Numbered from the stretch's first letter, positions 19,741 through 29,935 are shown. The stretch: DNA of 64,000 bases from Hyposmocoma kahamanoa (GCF_003589595.1 NW_020653856.1:2601981-2665980), one strand, 5' to 3'. Numbers and translations are program-made. Notes: generated by a model from the sequence alone, not told the origin.

Positions 19741-20300
19741 TATCTTTTATATTGTTAACATGGAAATTACAAAAAACAGAATTTTGTTTTTACATCATTT
19801 TCTCAAAGTGCCATTTTTAGTATTGCAGTGTCTTTGTTTGACACGGTAGTATGTTTCTGTAGAACTTGGAGTCTGGTTGAAACTTAAGCTCAAGGTGTGA
19901 GCTCTGTTTTATGAGCCGACAAACATACCACCTGTGAAGGTGAGTTATTGTAATGCATCCTGACACTCTATTTATCACCGAACACCCGTTATACGTACAC
20001 CGCGCCATCTGAAGTAGGAAGTAATTGCATTTGATTTGATAAACGCTAATCTTACTTAAAGGGGACAAGTATAACAGGGGACCGTTGTGATGTGGTTGAT
20101 GATCTGGTGGCTAGGAGAGAAAAGTTTGATCATAAGGAAAGGATGGATGTTAATAGAATAACGGCACAAAGGACAATGACCGATGCAATATGGAGGCAGG
20201 CCCAAACCTTCAACCAGCGTGTTCATTAGCCTACTTAATAATAAAAAAACTACTTTTCCTAACCTATGACTGTCTGAACAAACTTAGAATCTCAGTACAG
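19741..20300. other. No gene seen
   Basis: A short minus-strand open frame (19817-20068) and a plus one (20190-20396) have no motifs; the second runs into family F. Confidence 0.3.
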
Positions 20301-20304
20301 AGTA

Positions 20305-20735
20305 CTAAAAAAACCGACCTCAAAAGTACGTGGAATTACGTCTATTTGATAAGTTTTATTGAAATATCCCCTAGTTCGCCACTATACAGGACTTGACACT
20401 GGAGATAATAAAAATCAGTTCTGACTACTCAAAGTATATTGAGAGAAAAACGCCTTGTATTGGAGAAATAGCAAACCAACCATTAAAGTAATTGCTCCTA
20501 AATTAAAGTTAGGCGCTATTTATAAAAATGAATCTTCATGCGTGAACAGCCACCCTTAAAGGTGGATGATTTTCTTCAAAATGAAATGTGACCACTATGA
20601 AAGTACCCCCATTTCCAACAAAAAAAGAATCATGAAAATCGGTTCACAAAACCGGAGTTATCGCGTAACATATGTACAAAAAAAAGAACATACAGTCGAA
20701 TTGAGAACCTCCTCCTTTTTTGAAGTCGGTTAATA
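20305..20735 (-). repeat. Unclassified repeat (family F), copy 4, split
   Basis: The minus-strand copy starts at AACCGACTTCAAAAAAGG (20735) and ends near 20305. A stretch of roughly 130 bases (about 20385-20510) inside it has no match in other copies and may be an insertion. Confidence 0.55.
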
Positions 20736-20789
20736 AAATTACATTCCATATATAAAGTATATTGTTAAAAATACTCACTCTTTTGTTGA

Positions 20790-20990
20790 AAGACCAAGTA
20801 CAAAGACACAACGCAAGCACATAGAAAAATTCGTGAGGTCCGTTGGTTCGTTCCGTGGCTTAGTTGGTATAGCGTCTGACACGGTATGCAAGAAGACGTC
20901 GGTTCGAATCCGACCGGATCGAAAGAATTTTTTCTGAGTGTTTTTTCTGAGTATTCGATCTTTGTATTAATAATTATAACAAATATTGTT
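20790..20990 (+). repeat. tRNA-derived SINE (family A), well preserved
   Basis: A box TGGCTTAGTTGG (about 20856) and perfect B box GGTTCGAATCC (about 20901) lie in a tRNA-like 73-base head, preceded by a leader shared with 34980 and followed by the A/T-rich body. The head continues into SINE body and recurs, so it is not an independent tRNA gene. Confidence 0.8.
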
Positions 20991-21188
20991 TTAATTAATG
21001 TAGGATAAATAAAAATAGGAATTTGCTGGACATGCTAAGTAAGATGAGGACAATGACGGTTATCATCATTTTTAGAGTGAAATTAAAATTAGTGGTAAAC
21101 ACCCCCAACCCCGGTACACATATCAACCAAATTTATTGGAGAGGTAAAGATAATTCCACCTTAAGGAAGAAAAAGAAATACTACTTAC

Positions 21189-21437
21189 CACAGATCTCAC
21201 CATCAACTCAATAGTGAACCACACGTTACAAATCAGTTCAATGTAGAAGAATGCTTCATGTGGCTGTCCATTGTCTTCCCAGGGGTCTCTGAATTGATGT
21301 TCTATCGTAAAGTTGTAGGTACTGTTGTCTGTTATTGATACAAGCGGAGGGTTGGGCACTCGTAGGTCTGGATGCGTTTTCAGACAGAAGGATAGAACTG
21401 ATATACAGATGAAGAACACCGATATTGCCGATATCAC
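21189..21437 (-). CDS. Shaw: Shaw/Kv3-type voltage-gated potassium channel, S1-S2 exon
   Basis: An internal exon of 249 bases (83 codons, phase 0 at both ends). On the minus strand it is bounded by the acceptor TTCCCACAG and the donor GTAAGT. It encodes membrane segment S1 ([17 protein letters not shown]), an extracellular linker with two N-glycosylation sequons (N-S-T, N-F-T), and S2 ([13 protein letters not shown]). The F-C-L-K-T-H-P-D block is characteristic of the Shaw (Kv3) subfamily rather than Shaker, Shab or Shal. The product would form a delayed-rectifier K+ channel in excitable-cell membranes. The T1 domain and pore exons are not in this window, so the introns must be long. It could be Shaw or its paralogue Shawl. 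Confidence 0.88.
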
Positions 21438-21569
21438 CTGTGGGAAAGAGAAAAATTTATTATAGTCATTGTTTATTAAACTTTAGGATAAATCACATTT
21501 ATTTTTTGATTTAATTCCGTCTTCCCCTTTCGCTTCCACATATATATTATTATGGCGAACGGCTAAGGA

Positions 21570-21735
21570 ATTAAATTCCCTGTTTGCAGACTTGTTCCCT
21601 GAATGCTATAAATTGGGCCTTTTCAAAACGGGAGTGAATAGGCATTATGTAGGTGTGCATGCTCTATCGTCGACCTCACCGTCACTTTCCATCAAGTGGA
21701 GGTCTAATGTGCACTTATAAATTTTATAAAAAAAC
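21570..21735 (+). repeat. LINE 3' end (family D)
   Basis: Runs from AATTCCCTGTTTGCAGACTT to an A-rich end. It includes the GGAGTGAATAGGCATTATG and CACTTTCCATCAAGTGGAGG blocks shared with 2095-2280. It lies in the presumed intron 5' of the Shaw exon, antisense to it. Confidence 0.7.
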
Positions 21736-22449
21736 AAACTTATTTCATAGGTAAGTTGTTTAAAACTTTAAAACTACATTTTTGATAATAGTCTAGTAGC
21801 TAACCCATCAAATAATTTATATTTAATGCTCAATGTTGCCAGATGTGTGAGTTGCAATATACCTTATTTTTAAGGAGAAATTTCGGGGGGCACGACTAGG
21901 CGGAAGAGTTGCCCCATTGAAGCGCAGTTGTGTATTTTTTCCCAACGTACAATGTAATTCTGTAAGTTTGTTCGATTAGACAGTCAAAGGATAACAAAAG
22001 TTTTTATGATTAAATGTATAGAAATCCGCTGCTTTAAATGAAAATCGAGGAATAGATTCAGAATCTGGTTTTATCGGTCATCGACCTTTACAACACCCAA
22101 AAGTTTTTGAACACTTTTCGTTGTAATAGCATGTACTGCCTTTAATTTGGAATGTGTGGGCAATAATAATTATAAATTTATTTCTCTTCACATATTTTGG
22201 TTACAATTTTTGGTACAAAAACAGTATTTTCTAAAGTGACAAACTTTGTAGGAGACTGGAATCTAAACTATATCAGAGTTCTGTGTCTTAGACTTCCAGA
22301 CTCCCCAACTCAAACAGAATGCCATTACAATTTACACCAATTCTAACAGAGATGTAATGAAAAAATTCTAAACTATACTATAAATAAAAATAACTAAGTG
22401 AACATGTATTTAGAACAGTCGTGTGTGGCTGTGTGTATAAAATATAATA
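21736..22449. other. No gene seen
   Basis: Presumed intronic sequence between the Shaw exon and the hAT element. No repeat recognised. Confidence 0.35.
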
Positions 22450-22457
22450 CCCCTGGC
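22450..22457. repeat. hAT target-site duplication, left
   Basis: CCCCTGGC, repeated exactly at 25167-25174. Eight bases is the hallmark length for hAT transposons. Confidence 0.9.
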
Positions 22458-22471
22458 CAGAGGCGGCTCGT
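22458..22471 (+). repeat. hAT terminal inverted repeat, left
   Basis: CAGAGGCGGCTCGT. It pairs with 25153-25166 (reverse complement CAGTGGCGGCTCGT). The CAGNGGCG start is typical of Tip100-like hAT families. Confidence 0.9.
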
Positions 22472-22533
22472 GCAAGATTTCAGTGGGAGTTCACTTACCT
22501 ATACATATTCAAACTAAAAAAAATTACGTACCT

Positions 22534-24615
22534 TTATTTGTACATGAAGTCCATGCGCCTGTCTTTTTGGTGTGAGAAAACATCGATTACTTTTTTGTGA
22601 AAGTCTGATATGGTGTTGATGAGGCGTCTTTCGATACTTATCATACACAGAGCGTTAAGGCGATCTTGTGACATGGTATTTCGTGTAAATGTCTTAATTT
22701 TGTTCAAAGTGGAAAAACAGCGCTCACTTTCCACCGAGGTCATAGGGATTGTACAAACAACTTTTAGTAATTTAATACTTTCACAAAATACTGTGTCTAA
22801 TTTAAATTCTATAAAATGTTGAAGGATTGAAATGGCACCATCGGCATTGTGAAAATCTTCTCTGCTGTAAATTACTAATAACTCATTTTTTAATCTAGTT
22901 TTCTCGATAAAATCATAAGTTTTGACGACTTTATTGAAATCATTTTCTGGAAAGTTCGCGTGATAGTCCGCGAACTTGTCTGTATTAAATAATTTCGAAG
23001 CCAATAAATGGTCTGTATATGCAAATCTGTCTTTGATCTGCATTCTTACGACGTCACATACTTCCTTTCTCATGACTGAATGCTTCACGTTACCAGGTCG
23101 ACGTTTTTTCTTTGGCGAAGGTGGTGCGTTAGCATTCCGCAAATCATTTATAACGTTCTCAAACTTATTAATTTCACTCATAATTTTAATCGAATCAATG
23201 GACCGCGACTGCAAACATTTGAATAAAATTTCACAGTGCGGCACTAGTGTCGCGAAAAAGTTCAGCCAATATCCGAAATCGTCATTGTTCAAATATGAGA
23301 GGAGCATCTGAGCTTGATTAAAAGTATTGTGATCACTACTAGTATCGACCATTATAGCTTGCATACACTCTTTCAGGGGCTCTAAATTATCGTGTATAAC
23401 TTGCACTGTGCGGGTATTGTAATTCCATCTTGTTTGTGGAGCGGCAGGAATTCTTCGGTGGACGATTTCTTTTAAAAAATCTGATCGTTTCGAAGACCGC
23501 GTAAAAAAAGTCGGAAATGCATGTAGATTGGAAAAGAAGCTGCGTACAGTATGATTAATTGACGCGCACCTTTCCAATATCAAGTTCAATTGATGAGCGT
23601 AGCAGTGGACATAAAAAGCATACGGGTAGGTATTTCGTATAATCTTTTGAACACCATTTGTACTTCCACTCATGACCGCAGCTCCATCGTAACTTTGTCC
23701 AATCAACTTTTTTTTATCAATCTGCATAGAATGCAATTCTTTTAAGATTTCAGCCGCAATTACTTCTGCTGTAAAACCTTTAGGTTGCAAAAATTTTAAA
23801 AACCTCTCATAAACTTTGCCATCATGTATATATCTTATAATAAATACTAGTTGTTGAATCGTAGAACAATCAGTTGATTCATCTGCTTGAATTGCTATAA
23901 ACTCAGATTTTTTTATCTGAATCTCTATTTCATTCTTGCAAACTTCATAAATAGCATCTAAAATATCATTCTGAATAGATTTAGACGTGCCCTTAAAAAC
24001 CGAGCTGCCGGTTAAATGCTGCTTCATGGCTAAGTCGATCTCGGAAACGAAATCAATCAACCCTCTATATATTCCAGGATTCAGGGATTCTGTGGATTCG
24101 TCATGCCCCCTTAAAGCAACTTGAAATGCTCCACAAAATACTACACAATCTATTAAACGTCTCAAAATATAACGATTTTGATCAACACGTTCATTGAATT
24201 CTCTAATAGATTTTCTGTAAGCTGAATCGAGCGCCTTGCGAATATCCAGACGTCCTATCGATGCCAACTGCACTTCATTTAACATATGAGGACGAGATTG
24301 TGAATGTTTTTTCACTTTTATAGAAAGATGCGCTAAATCGTCAATACCTGTGTCTGTCCATGCAGATTCACCGCCGCCGCCTCCAAACACAAGACACGGA
24401 AAACAAAACAATTTATTAGTTTCTGCACACCCACATAACCACGGTGTTTTTGTATATTGCTCAGTTTTAAAGACGCGAGTGTATTTTTTAGTTTTTGTGC
24501 TACATTGTTGTGATAATGCAATTTCAGGGCGAGGTGGTCCCTTTGATTTTAGTTCAAGTCGTACCTCTAACGTCTTTTCACAATTTTTAATGAAACTCAC
24601 ACTGTATTGCTCCAT
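22534..24615 (-). CDS. hAT-family transposase
   Basis: 693 residues from the ATG at 24615 (context AAAATGG); the frame is open five codons further up to a GTG, behind an in-frame stop. Domains: an N-terminal TTF-type zinc finger at about 55-115 (F-C-F-P-C-L-V-F and W-T-D-T-G-I-D-D-L), then a DUF4371/RNase H-like core with D245 (A-D-E-S-T-D), D310 (Q-S-Y-D-G-A-A) and C-Y-A-H at 338-341. It ends with a hAT dimerisation domain with E629 (S-V-E-S-E-R-C-F-S). A basic P-K-K-K-R-R-P stretch could be a nuclear localisation signal. The catalytic D/D/E set is present and there are no internal stops. A polyadenylation signal AATAAA overlaps the stop codon (22533-22538). It would excise and reinsert DNA with matching ends. 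A domesticated ZMYM-like host gene is less likely because the inverted repeats and target duplication are intact. Confidence 0.93.
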   Translation of the reverse strand: MEQYSVSFIKNCEKTLEVRLELKSKGPPRPEIALSQQCSTKTKKYTRVFKTEQYTKTPWLCGCAETNKLFCFPCLVFGGGGGESAWTDTGIDDLAHLSIKVKKHSQSRPHMLNEVQLASIGRLDIRKALDSAYRKSIREFNERVDQNRYILRRLIDCVVFCGAFQVALRGHDESTESLNPGIYRGLIDFVSEIDLAMKQHLTGSSVFKGTSKSIQNDILDAIYEVCKNEIEIQIKKSEFIAIQADESTDCSTIQQLVFIIRYIHDGKVYERFLKFLQPKGFTAEVIAAEILKELHSMQIDKKKLIGQSYDGAAVMSGSTNGVQKIIRNTYPYAFYVHCYAHQLNLILERCASINHTVRSFFSNLHAFPTFFTRSSKRSDFLKEIVHRRIPAAPQTRWNYNTRTVQVIHDNLEPLKECMQAIMVDTSSDHNTFNQAQMLLSYLNNDDFGYWLNFFATLVPHCEILFKCLQSRSIDSIKIMSEINKFENVINDLRNANAPPSPKKKRRPGNVKHSVMRKEVCDVVRMQIKDRFAYTDHLLASKLFNTDKFADYHANFPENDFNKVVKTYDFIEKTRLKNELLVIYSREDFHNADGAISILQHFIEFKLDTVFCESIKLLKVVCTIPMTSVESERCFSTLNKIKTFTRNTMSQDRLNALCMISIERRLINTISDFHKKVIDVFSHQKDRRMDFMYK

Positions 24616-25152
24616 TTTAAACAATGCCACAAAACAACACTAAGCTTCTTAACTTAATTGAATAATATTATTTTTTACAACACAAAATGCGCGCGAAGAA
24701 ATGACGGTTTGTTTATTTGACTGAACAACAAATAAAACTGGCAACGCGGAGGCGGAGTGCAGAATCGCCTAGTCGTCGCATCTGGCATGTACAGAACGGC
24801 AACGTTACGCGGAGCGCCGCTCAAATCTTGCTAATTTTCTCATACATTTGTCACACTAATCTTTTGTTTCACGTGTCGTGCCGTAAAGAAATGTCTCTTT
24901 CGCACTCATTGAATTCAGTACTTAACTTTGTAAACAACTTTGGTTCATAGGAGCGTATCGCGGAGCGCTCCACTCAAGGGTTAGTAGTGCTATACTACGA
25001 TATTACAGAGAAAGATAAAAATCTAATTGTATTTTATCGTTCATTAATAAAAAAAATAGTGCGGCTACTAGTCTAATATGAAAGCTCGATTAATAATTTT
25101 ATTTTGATGGGTTGAATAGGAGTGGGAGTTCACTGCACCAGCGCTCCTTAGG

Positions 25153-25166
25153 ACGAGCCGCCACTG
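25153..25166 (-). repeat. hAT terminal inverted repeat, right
   Basis: Plus-strand ACGAGCCGCCACTG; one mismatch to the left end. Confidence 0.9.
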
Positions 25167-25174
25167 CCCCTGGC
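25167..25174. repeat. hAT target-site duplication, right
   Basis: CCCCTGGC, identical to 22450-22457. Confidence 0.9.
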
Positions 25175-25316
25175 TAATAGTGAAGTTAAAAATAGTGATG
25201 ATATCTCCACGGTAATACTACAGGCTGCTATATCGTTTCTTTTTAGGCAGCCTTCTGATACAATATTAGGAGTTTAAAATAAATACGGAGTTGATTATTT
25301 TATAATGGCGGCAGTA

Positions 25317-25448
25317 CACGTTACGTTTTACCGGAGAGGTCTACTGTTGCAGGTGTACCTGCGCAGGTAAACCGGAACATGTGTTGGAACACATCTGTGC
25401 AGTTCAGTGTATTTGCACAGACAGACCTCTCCGGTAGACCGTAACGTG
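25317..25448. mobile_element. 132-bp foldback MITE with TA target
   Basis: 26-base inverted ends with two mismatches: CACGTTACGTTTTACCGGAG at the left and the complement of CACGTTACGGTCTACCGGAG at the right. TA flanks both sides. Nearly the whole unit can fold on itself. TA duplications indicate Tc1/mariner-type mobilisation. Non-coding. Confidence 0.75.
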
Positions 25449-25825
25449 TATGGTTATCATAAGTAACAACACCAAAGGAAGAACGATTTCGAATTTCACG
25501 TTGTCCCTGAGCGTACTACTGAAAATTAAGAAAGATGATTTGATTTTAAACGTAAGTACGCGTCGCTAAATTACATAAAGAAAGTAAGCTACTTCAAGCC
25601 ATGATGATTCTATTCAAACTAATGTATACGTAACCAACGAAGCAAAAGGGAGAAAAGATGTAATTAAGAAGTCAAGAAAGCGTCTCTTGACACGTCTTTT
25701 GAAGGAATCTACGAAAGGCGATTGTCAAATAGGTTCAGAGACGGAATTTCTTAATCAGATAGCACAGACGATACAAAAGATCGTGTTAAATCAGAGGTAC
25801 AATTATTAGAATCATTGTAATTATC

Positions 25826-25956
25826 TCGCCTGGAGGTTTTCGGCTAGTTTTTTAGTTCAAGTCACTCAGCGAGGTAAATCATCTATCTCATAGGTAAAAT
25901 TTTTACAATTGAAAACGTAATTTTTGAAGCTACTGCTCGTGCCGACTTCGACGATA
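25826..25956 (-). repeat. RTE-like LINE 3' tail fragment
   Basis: Shares the GAAAACGTAA-TTTTTGAAGCTACTGCTCGT block with 37680-37806, read on the minus strand. It abuts the minisatellite that follows. The upstream 25449-25825 shows no gene. Confidence 0.45.
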
Positions 25957-26066
25957 GACAATGACAATGACAACGACAGTGACAATGACAATGATAATGA
26001 CAAGGGCAATGACAATGACAATGACAATGACAGTGACAATGACAATGATAATGACAATGACAATAA
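25957..26066 (+). repeat. GACAAT hexamer minisatellite
   Basis: About 18 units of GACAAT with variants (GACAGT, GACAAC, GATAAT, GGCAAT). Because the unit is 6 bases, all frames are open, which explains the repetitive Ser-Leu and Cys-His open frames opposite it. Those are not genes. Confidence 0.9.
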
Positions 26067-26777
26067 TATGAAAGGTTGTTGATGTATGTGAGGCTCGAAA
26101 GTTGTGTCAGGATAGAGTAGGGTGGCGTTACGTCGTCTCTGCCTACCCCTTCTGAGGTATAAGGGCGTGAGCTTATGTATGTATGTATAATAATAAGTTT
26201 AATATATAATAATACTGCCTTCGGAAGAAAGAATGGCACAAACAGCAAATTCTAAATTCGTAGATAAATGTGTTTATTCATGTTTTAAATACATACCACA
26301 TGCTTCATACATAAACTTTCATTGTGTTATATTCAGCCGTTTTTAAAAACGCCTTGAACTGTTTTAATTTTTTTTTAAATATTATAACTGCATACAAAGA
26401 GCGTCGCTAATTAAAATCTGACTTTTAATACCTTGACTCATAAATAGAACTAAAGGGCACAATTGTATTCATTTGAGCCTTTTTTTGTGTTATTATATTG
26501 TAACTGAACTACATTATAAGGTTCCAGTTCCATACATTACTAAGTCAAACCCTTTGATGTTGACGTTTTAAACGTAATAAACGGCAAATGGAGGACCGAT
26601 CATCGTGGAGATCGTTAGGGGAGGCCTATGCACAGCAGTTGGCGTCGTTTGGATGAATGATGAAACGGCAAATATGACATTTTATACTAAAAAATCTGAT
26701 TATGGAAGTTAGTTATGCCCTTTGAGCTTGCTGCATATTTAACAATTGTTGAGATAATTTTTTTACAAAAAAAAAGT
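26067..26777. other. No gene seen
   Basis: AT-rich sequence; no recognised repeat or coding region. Confidence 0.3.
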
Positions 26778-26785
26778 GGATTGGT

Positions 26786-27071
26786 CATTGACTTACAAAT
26801 AAATGGACGACGGGTCTAATACAAAAACCACGAAAAAAATGTCCCAAGTCAACCTATTTAAACGTAGTGACATGTAAAGGAATATGAAAAAGCTAAAACG
26901 TTGAATTTAAATTGTAATGTCATCGCAGTACTGTCTAATTTTGCTTGCTTCGCTGTCAGTCGAACAAACGAAGACTAAAGCGTGAATGACGCTCTGTATA
27001 CGATTTTAACGCCCTGTAAGTTCGGACACTTTTTAGCGCGGACCCGCCGTCCATATAATTGTAAGTCAATG
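26786..27071 (-). mobile_element. hAT-type MITE, copy 1
   Basis: A 286-bp unit with inverted ends CATTGACTTACAA, extending through AATGGACG and CGGGTC. The 8-bp flanks GGATTGGT and GGATTGGC differ by one base. It is the reverse complement of the copy at 31232-31518. Non-coding. Confidence 0.82.
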
Positions 27072-27231
27072 GGATTGGCATTTTATTTCCTGATGCCAAA
27101 TGTGTAGGTATGCAACAAATTTTGATAAAAATGTTAGTTGTGCCCTTTTTCGTTCTGAGGGCAGAATATTAAACAACATCACAATGTTGCTCCGATTCCA
27201 AACTAAATAACAAAAGCACTTGTGTAGGAAA

Positions 27232-27372
27232 CAACGACTGTAGCATAAACACCCAAACCCGAGACATTACAGGAATGTTTTTTTACATTGACCCGGCCAA
27301 GGATCGAACCCGGGATCTCAGAGATAGCGACACCATGAAAACCGGTGTGCAAGCTACTCGACCACGGAGATC
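27232..27372 (-). repeat. tRNA-derived SINE (second head type)
   Basis: On the minus strand: A box TGGTCGAGTAG, B box GGTTCGATCC, then a short body with TCAATGTAAAAA. It differs in head from families A and B. The related fragment is at 4955. Confidence 0.7.
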
Positions 27373-27469
27373 GTCAAGTTATATATTACTTTTTAGCCAT
27401 TCCCTACTATAAATCATTAATCGTTTTCTTCAATACGTAGAAAAACAATCACATATTGAATCGGTTCTG

Positions 27470-28090
27470 TTGCGCGGGTCGTGTAGGAGGGATACTGGCT
27501 TTATTTCGGAATTAATTTTTTTACAAAGGATATTTATTTATTTATTCATTGGCACAACTACAGAATACAAATTTACATTATAAATACAAACTTATATTAC
27601 TAAACGAAATAGAGATTAAATCTGCATTCCATTTACAGTTGCGCACAGCATTCTCATATTATTAAACACAACAAAAAATGTTTACAAATTACAAGAAAAT
27701 TTTGACTGAAGGATACTATAATTACCAAAATTATGACTTAACTTACATAGCAAAACATAATAACGAAAGTGAGGATCTAAAAATTATTTTTATTATTATT
27801 TTTACTGTGTTGTCTTAAAATTGCAACTTTTTAAAAATGCGGGATAACTTTGGAAATATGTATATGTCCAAACTCTTGTCCTTGTTCATATTAAAGCTAT
27901 TTGAAAGATATATGTAAAATCTTTTAAAATTTCGCGAAAATTTTACAAATCGTGTTTTCACACCGCATAGTAATCAGTGCATATCCTCAATTTTACTATA
28001 TATTTTTTTAAAGTAATAGATCCAACACTCACTGCGGAATCAACCAAAGCCGTTTGAGGTTGTATAGACCCTTAAAATAAATAAAAATGT
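27470..28090. repeat. Unclassified repeat region (family K)
   Basis: 27930-28090 matches 40845-40990 (CGTGTTTTCACACC, CAACATTC/CAACACTC, AAAGCC-TTTGAG blocks). 27490-27525 resembles the complement of 61360-61400 (ACTGGCTTTATT). The pieces are probably one old element. No coding. Confidence 0.4.
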
Positions 28091-28398
28091 TGCTAGAGTA
28101 TAATTATTATAATTTATTTTAATTAATCTTTTAGGCCATGGGAAACTCGAGTCTAGAATAAATATTCAAAATAATAGTAACCCTAATACAGAGTGGAAAA
28201 AATCAATGGGATATGAAGATAGAGTATCTTGAATGCTTAAGGTAGCTATTTTTACTTTAATACGTTTTTTAAATTTCACAAAGTTTTTGAAAACCTTTCC
28301 TCAACCAGGAATCGAACCAAATAAAAATACAAAAAAATAAACTCGCATTTGTTATTGTACTAGGTATTGGATAAGATCAATAATACGGATCAAATACA

Positions 28399-28622
28399 TT
28401 ATGGAAGAATGACGTAAGAGGAGTTACATCAAACATGTTTATTGCCCCATTAGATACAGAAAGAATATAATCCACGTCCTCTCCAATTCTTGTAACTCTA
28501 TCTACAATATTAGTAGCTAGTGTTACAAGAATTTGAGAGGATGTAGGTTATATTTTTCTGTACCTATCTAATGGAGCAATAAACGTTTTTGGTGTAACTC
28601 CTCTTATGCCATTCTTTCATGA
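28399..28622. mobile_element. Long-hairpin (foldback) MITE, copy 1
   Basis: Two arms of about 100 bases are inverted complements: TGGAAGAATGACGTAAGAGG at the left against the complement of CCTCTTATGCCATTCTTTCA at the right. They meet near 28510. Non-coding. A second copy is at 30211-30390. Confidence 0.78.
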
Positions 28623-28639
28623 AGGGTGCAATATGCTGT

Positions 28640-29270
28640 ATCGCGTCTGTTTGGTCTAAGTTTAAAACTTACATAAATAATGACGTCACGAAATAACGGT
28701 GGCAATTACGTGGCAACTCTGGTTGTCAATTTACCAACAAGCACCGCGTGCTGTGTTATATGGAATTTATGGAACATCGGCACTGAAGTGTCTAAAAGGT
28801 ACTAGCCAAAAACCGTAAGAGACATTAATATCCTGTGACGTCAGTGAAGTTATACTTTGAGAATGTATTTAATACATAATGAGACACGAGCACTTTGTCT
28901 AGATGACAGGATGAATTGAATAATTATGAAGAAGATGGAGTACATTTACTAAAAATAGAAATACAGTATAAATAAAATTGTTTGCTAAAAACGTCATTTT
29001 GGAGAGTTGCACCAGAGAAATGGTATCGTGATTTTAAGGCTTTAATACAGGCACTTTAATACAGGTTTACAATAAGATTCCGGAGCATATATTAAGATTA
29101 TCATTTCTTAAATTTAAAAACTAATTTAAATATATTTTGATTGAAAAGTCATATTACAAAATTGAAGACTACGAGTGAAGATGTATGGAAAGACTACATG
29201 GCTCCAGAATCCACACAAATTTGGTTCAAAGTGTATTCCATAGAATTTAAGTGTAAGTTTATTCTATCTA
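28640..29270. other. No gene seen
   Basis: AT-rich with no recognisable coding, RNA or repeat. Confidence 0.3.
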
Positions 29271-29274
29271 CGAA

Positions 29275-29490
29275 ATAATGCTGGTCACGGGTCTCTCTCT
29301 CACTTTGACCCAATGCGGGTTGGTGACTTCACTCGATTGCAAACTTTCTTCAACTTGCAGGTTTCAAAACGATGTTTTCCTTCACCGAAAAGCTCATGAC
29401 AACTTTTTCGCACTTAAATTTCGTAAACCCAGAGGTGCGAGACTGGATTCTAACCCACGGCCTCCGCTTGCGAGGTGGTAGGTAAAACCA
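29275..29490 (-). repeat. Unclassified interspersed repeat (family O)
   Basis: Contains CTTCAACTTGCAGGTTTC, TGTTTTCCTTCACCGAAAAGC and a tRNA-like ACCTACCACCTCGCAAGCGG end. Fragments recur at 50970-51095 and weakly at 1350 and 17571. The overlapping open frames are repeat-borne. Confidence 0.5.
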
Positions 29491-29749
29491 ATAGGCTACA
29501 ACGGTTTTATTTATACACATGCCTTTCAGAAACAAAATACATTCTCTTACTTGTACTTAATAAGTTTATTTAATAAAATGTCTTGCATACAAAATGAATA
29601 AAATTGGCAATTTTTTTTAATGCTGATAAACTTAGTTTCACGTAAGGATAAAAATTGGGACAGCAGAATTTGATTAAAAGACTTGTACCGAATTAGTCCT
29701 ATATTCTATTCCCAGAAAAAAATTACCAGCCTTAACTTTATGGCTATGG

Positions 29750-29935
29750 AAATTATAGGCACATGCGACTTGTCAACTTTCTCAACAACTGTCGCAGGGT
29801 GATGCGCACAGTGGTACTGGGCCTAAGGACTCTGCGATTAATAGCTTTGGGTGGTACTGCAACTATTATGGATAGGCATGTCTTTCACCAACAGGCGCAC
29901 GACTTATAAGTCCAATGTCGCTTGGTGTTATAGAA
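29750..29935 (-). repeat. Family C interspersed repeat, copy 5
   Basis: Reverse-complement copy (GACTTGTCAAC, GGTGATGCGCAC, AGGCGCACGACTT blocks), diverged. Confidence 0.65.

Larger units (their letters stand above)
22458..25166 (-). mobile_element. Complete hAT transposon (ZMYM1-like/Tip100-like transposase)
   Basis: A 2,709-bp element. The terminal inverted repeats are CAGAGGCGGCTCGT at 22458-22471 and its complement at 25153-25166, with one mismatch in 14. It is flanked by a perfect 8-bp duplication. It holds a single intronless transposase on the minus strand. A 14-base word AGTGGGAGTTCACT occurs close to both ends (22482-22495 and 25121-25134) in the same orientation. Intact ends plus an intact ORF make this a candidate autonomous element. 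It lies in the presumed intron upstream of the Shaw exon. Confidence 0.93.

Noticed and set aside
20855..20925. Possible functional tRNA genes (also at 35055, 39170, 27300)
   Set aside because: The tRNA-like heads recur with the same long A/T-rich bodies and truncations, so they are SINEs; I could not fold a convincing complete cloverleaf with CCA-end context.
22534..24615. Domesticated ZMYM1-like host gene
   Set aside because: Intact inverted repeats and an exact 8-bp target duplication around the ORF mark it as a transposon.
25866..26248. Ser-Leu and Cys-His repetitive open frames
   Set aside because: They are translations of the GACAAT hexamer array.
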